A program made the position numbers and the translations under genes. 7,360 nucleotides of DNA from Bacilli bacterium (GTDB lineage Bacteria > Bacillota_I > Bacilli_A > RFN20 > CAG-826), in the NCBI GenBank assembly GCA_017617775.1, contig JAFZVO010000011.1, forward strand, positions 1-7,360. Reading direction: 5' to 3'. The notes under the pieces were generated by a model. It was given only the letters and a program-made list of their open reading frames with translations. It was not told the origin of the DNA and did not search any database. Of the stretch, positions 4,562 through 7,360 are shown piece by piece (the first letter of the stretch is position 1; the number at the start of each line of letters is the position of its first letter).

Positions 4562-6576
4562 TCTACCTGCTCATCTTCGTTTCTTTAATCGTTGGTTTAT
4601 ATTTTCGTTATCACCTCATTCTCTGTATCTTTCTATCTCTGTTTTTACTAATAGTAAGCTACTTTAGAGGCAGGAAATGGAAACATATGCTCGTATGCTT
4701 GTCCTGCCTCTTAATTGGGGTGGGAATGAGTTTTATCTCTTTTCAGTATGAGCAAAGTAGTTATGATGCTTTGGTTATTGAAGTGAAGGAGAACTATTAT
4801 ATTGCTTCAAGCAGATTAGAAAGGCTCTATATCTACGAGAAGGGAAACGAAAAAGAAGTAGGGGACTTCATTCATATTGAAGGTAACAAAAAAGAATTAT
4901 CGTTTTACAAGATTGAGAGTGAATTTGATTTTGAAGATTATCTAAATAAAAAAGGAATCAAATATCAATTCGAGGTCAAGAAGGAAGAGATCATCTTTTC
5001 TAATCCCTTAAGATTTCGCGCCTATCAAGATCAATTCCTCTCTTATTTTTCAAGCGATACAAGAGGAATAGTGGGATCAATATTGTTCGCGAGAAATGAG
5101 GAATATGACAGCAAAGATAACCTCGATAGTTTGCACTTAAATAGGTTAATTAATGCAAGTGGGATATATTATGCGATGTATCTCAGCTTTTTCTCTTTTC
5201 TATTCTCTTTCTTTTTCAAGAAGAAATATGCGAGATTACTTGGGATAATCACTTTATTTCCCTATGTTATTTCTTTGAACTATAAGTTCTCTCTGCTACG
5301 GTTTTTCCTTTTCGCAGTATTCCGGTATCTCAATGAATATGTCTTTAAAAAGAAAATCCCTTTTCTTACATATTTCTCTTTGATTGGGAGTAGCTTTATC
5401 CTATTAGATTATCATCTGGTATATACAGATTCTTTCATTCTTGGATTTTCGATTCCATTATTAGTTCAGCTGATCTCACATTCTTTTAATCTATCGTTTC
5501 GGAGATTTAAAAAAGTATTTATCTGCATCTTAATCCTGATATTTTTCATTCCATTTGATATCAAATATCATCATGAAATCTATCCTTTAGCCTATCCGAT
5601 GCAGGTATTATTGACCCCGATATTTGTTTTATTTGGAGTGACTAGTATCATCTCTTCATATGGTTTACCGTTATATCCAATAATCGAGATTCTCGCCCAG
5701 TTCATCTATCGGGTATCTTCGCTTTTAGTGAAGATGAAATTTGCGATTAATGTTCCAGAGATGAATGACTTTGTATTGATCATTTATTATTCATTATATT
5801 TTGTCAGCTGCTATTATTATTCGATTCATTTCAAATTGGTTTATAAATATTTAATACTGGCATCATCCCTTTTCACTTTTATTTATATGATGCCTATTAA
5901 GAATGGGTTAACAGACAGAGTAACTTTTATCAATGTAGGTCAAGGAGATGCCTGTTTAATCACTCATCAATATACTTCAATCCTGATTGATACAGGTGGC
6001 TCATTATATAACGATATCGCGAACGATTGTCTGATCCCTTATTTCAAGAGTGAAAGGATTTATGATATCGATTTGGTGATAACTACTCATGAGGACTATG
6101 ACCACATGGGAGCGTTATCTACTCTTAAACAAAACTTCACAGTGAAAGAATGGATTAACGATGCTTCTAAGTTCCCAATTGATATCGATGGAATTCGTTT
6201 TGTTAACTATAACACTTTCTATACTGAGAGGAGTGATGACAACGATAAGTCATTAGTGATTGGTTTTCGATTGTATAATACGGATTTCCTCATCATGGGG
6301 GACGCGCCGATAGAGGTGGAGAAACAAATGATTAAGACATACAAATCAATTCCTTGTGACATCTTGAAAGTCGGTCATCATGGAAGCGATACTTCAACTT
6401 GTGATGAATTCGTGAAGTTTATATCGCCAAAAGAAGCCGTGCTATCTGTGGGGAGAAATCGATATGGACATCCGTCAAAGAAAGTCATCAATATTCTAGA
6501 AAAAAATAATGTGAAAGTGCGTTCTACATTAGAGGAAGGCAGTATTACTTATTCTTCATATACTTTTGCTCTATAA
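4558..6576 (+). CDS. comEC: ComEC/Rec2-family DNA uptake channel with metallo-beta-lactamase domain
   Basis: ComEC forms the membrane channel through which transforming DNA enters as a single strand. The 672-residue product is shorter than B. subtilis ComEC (about 776). Order: membrane segments at 1–35 and 46–62; a soluble DUF4131/OB-like part (66–145) ending in FDFEDYLNKKGIKYQFEV; the polytopic competence domain (about 165–446); and an extracellular metallo-beta-lactamase-like domain (455–672). That last domain has VTFINVGQGDACLI, H511-E-D-Y-D515-H516, GDAP (D582), LKVGHHGSD (H607/H608) and YGHPS (H638), so its metal site appears complete. In the competence domain the usual HLLAISGLH-type motif reads RLINASGIY (196–204). 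It starts at GTG overlapping the comEA stop (GTGA) with no clear ribosome site, so it depends on translational coupling. Confidence 0.95.
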   Translation: MIYLLIFVSLIVGLYFRYHLILCIFLSLFLLIVSYFRGRKWKHMLVCLSCLLIGVGMSFISFQYEQSSYDALVIEVKENYYIASSRLERLYIYEKGNEKEVGDFIHIEGNKKELSFYKIESEFDFEDYLNKKGIKYQFEVKKEEIIFSNPLRFRAYQDQFLSYFSSDTRGIVGSILFARNEEYDSKDNLDSLHLNRLINASGIYYAMYLSFFSFLFSFFFKKKYARLLGIITLFPYVISLNYKFSLLRFFLFAVFRYLNEYVFKKKIPFLTYFSLIGSSFILLDYHLVYTDSFILGFSIPLLVQLISHSFNLSFRRFKKVFICILILIFFIPFDIKYHHEIYPLAYPMQVLLTPIFVLFGVTSIISSYGLPLYPIIEILAQFIYRVSSLLVKMKFAINVPEMNDFVLIIYYSLYFVSCYYYSIHFKLVYKYLILASSLFTFIYMMPIKNGLTDRVTFINVGQGDACLITHQYTSILIDTGGSLYNDIANDCLIPYFKSERIYDIDLVITTHEDYDHMGALSTLKQNFTVKEWINDASKFPIDIDGIRFVNYNTFYTERSDDNDKSLVIGFRLYNTDFLIMGDAPIEVEKQMIKTYKSIPCDILKVGHHGSDTSTCDEFVKFISPKEAVLSVGRNRYGHPSKKVINILEKNNVKVRSTLEEGSITYSSYTFAL

Positions 6577-6583
6577 TAAATTT

Positions 6584-7027
6584 ATGAGCAAAAAGAAAAT
6601 CATCTTCATCTGTCATGGAAACATCTGTCGTTCCCCAATGGCCCAGTTCATCTTTTTAGATGAAATTAATAAAAGAGGTCTACAAGATGACTATGAAGTC
6701 TATTCCATGGCGGTTTCCTATGAAGAAGAAGGAAATGATATTGATTCGAGAGCAAAAAACCAGCTCTTCAAGAATGGAATTCCGTTTTCTTTTCATCCAG
6801 CTCATCGCATTCAATTAGAAGAATATAGAGACGCTGATGTCGTCTATGTGATGGATTATAGCAACCTCAACATCTTAAAAAGATTGTTCCCATTTGAAGA
6901 CTATACAAAAGTGAAATTATTAAATGATCCAGATGAGATATCGGATCCATGGTACACTCATAACTTTGATTTGGCGTTCAAAGAAATCAAAGAAGGGGCG
7001 AGAAAAATTTTGGAGGAAGATTTATGA
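6584..7027 (+). CDS. low-molecular-weight protein tyrosine phosphatase family
   Basis: A 147-residue cytoplasmic phosphatase of the LMW-PTP family, which dephosphorylates phosphotyrosine (or phosphoarginine in YwlE-type members). The active-site P-loop is at the N-terminus, CHGNICRS (C10 nucleophile, R16, S17), and the general-acid loop is ISDPWY (D121, aromatic Y124). Length is typical (about 140–160). The substrate class cannot be read from the sequence; no tyrosine kinase or arginine kinase gene is visible here. The ATG at 6584 is chosen because it puts the P-loop at the family's usual distance from the start; an in-frame TTG at 6566 inside comEC would add six residues. It starts 7 bases after the comEC stop without a recognisable ribosome site, suggesting re-initiation by ribosomes ending comEC. 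The stop overlaps the next gene by ATGA. Confidence 0.92.
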   Translation: MSKKKIIFICHGNICRSPMAQFIFLDEINKRGLQDDYEVYSMAVSYEEEGNDIDSRAKNQLFKNGIPFSFHPAHRIQLEEYRDADVVYVMDYSNLNILKRLFPFEDYTKVKLLNDPDEISDPWYTHNFDLAFKEIKEGARKILEEDL

Positions 7028-7360
7028 ATGAAAAAGAAAAGATGCTAAAAGGCATGTTATATGATTCTGGCGATAAAGAACTTGTTGCTCTCCGCAGGAA
7101 ATGTCACGAGTTATGCCGCGAATATAATTCATTGGATGATTTCGATCCACGAAGAAAAGAAATTCTTAAGGAATTTGGTTTTGATGAAACTGTTTATCTC
7201 CAAGGGCCAATCTATTTTGACTATGGTTGTTTCACCTATATTGGAAAGAACAGCTATGCGAATTTCAACTTCACAGTGTTAGACACTTGCCCAGTTACGA
7301 TTGGGAATGATGTCTTTATCGGAACAGGTGTCTCTTTAGTGACCCCTCTTCATCCAATGC
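7024..7360 (+). CDS. maa: maltose/galactoside-type O-acetyltransferase, 5' part (cut by window edge)
   Basis: The first 112 residues of a sugar O-acetyltransferase of the maltose/galactoside/nodulation (MAT/LacA/NodL) group, which transfers acetyl from acetyl-CoA to sugar hydroxyls in the cytoplasm. Residues 3–57 match the N-terminal Mac domain (KMLKGMLYDSGDKELVALR… and RRKEILKEFG). From residue 58 the left-handed beta-helix begins, with GPIYFDYGCFTYIGKNSYANFNF and hexapeptide turns VTIGNDVFIGTGVSL. The expected catalytic His is H110 in the final TPLHPM. About 70–75 residues remain outside the window. The ATG overlaps the phosphatase stop (ATGA) and has a good GGAGG at 7012–7016, 7 bases upstream. 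MAT and LacA types cannot be told apart from this part; the true acceptor sugar is unknown. Confidence 0.93.
   Translation, partial: MNEKEKMLKGMLYDSGDKELVALRRKCHELCREYNSLDDFDPRRKEILKEFGFDETVYLQGPIYFDYGCFTYIGKNSYANFNFTVLDTCPVTIGNDVFIGTGVSLVTPLHPM

Noticed and set aside
7061..7282. Plus-strand open frame of 73 codons near the window end
   Set aside because: It is out of frame with the acetyltransferase gene that begins at 7024, whose product shows clear family motifs throughout the same stretch.

Overview
The window looks like chromosomal DNA of a low-GC Gram-positive bacterium of the Bacilli type. The evidence is the order alaS–ruvX–yrzB-like (DUF1292)–…–greA, which is a Bacilli/Firmicutes block, together with AGGAGG-type ribosome binding sites and A+T-rich DNA. 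UGA ends several genes (comEA, the phosphatase, the first chromate-transporter gene), so this is not a UGA=Trp mycoplasma. An uncultured or deep-branching Bacilli lineage (Erysipelotrichia- or Acholeplasma-like) is a guess from composition and gene order. The sequence does not name a species.

Layout. Positions 1–2192 (+) hold the 3' part of alaS, then ruvX after a 1-nt gap, then a small acidic DUF1292 gene. They read as one transcription unit of translation and housekeeping functions. Positions 2189–3366 (-) hold two short CHR-family (chromate transporter) genes that overlap by ATGA. The last chr gene collides with the DUF1292 gene tail to tail, the two stop codons overlapping. Positions 3367–3458 are a compact divergent control region with an extended -10 promoter for greA, candidate promoters for the chr pair and a 16-bp inverted repeat between them. 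Positions 3459–3929 (+) are greA. Positions 3930–3988 contain a terminator-like hairpin whose 3' arm is also the ribosome binding site of comEA. Positions 3989–7360 (+) are a tightly packed run: comEA, comEC (GTGA overlap), a low-molecular-weight protein tyrosine phosphatase and the 5' part of a maltose/galactoside-type O-acetyltransferase (ATGA overlap).

How the genes fit together. ComEA (membrane-anchored DNA receptor) and ComEC (DNA channel with a metallo-beta-lactamase domain) form the core of natural DNA uptake. The phosphatase and acetyltransferase are probably co-transcribed with them, with no obvious functional link. The chr pair probably forms one two-part anion transporter. Compared with the Bacillus order alaS–yrzL(ireB)–yrrK(ruvX)–yrzB–mltG–…–udk–greA, ireB is absent from its usual place, and the stretch between the DUF1292 gene and greA is occupied by the inverted chr pair.

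I see no RNA genes, CRISPR arrays, insertion sequences or phage genes, and no clearly new system. The most interesting points are regulatory: the hairpin that combines a terminator with the comEA ribosome binding site, the palindrome in the greA/chr control region, and a terminator lying inside an opposing gene. ComEC also has a diverged membrane motif.
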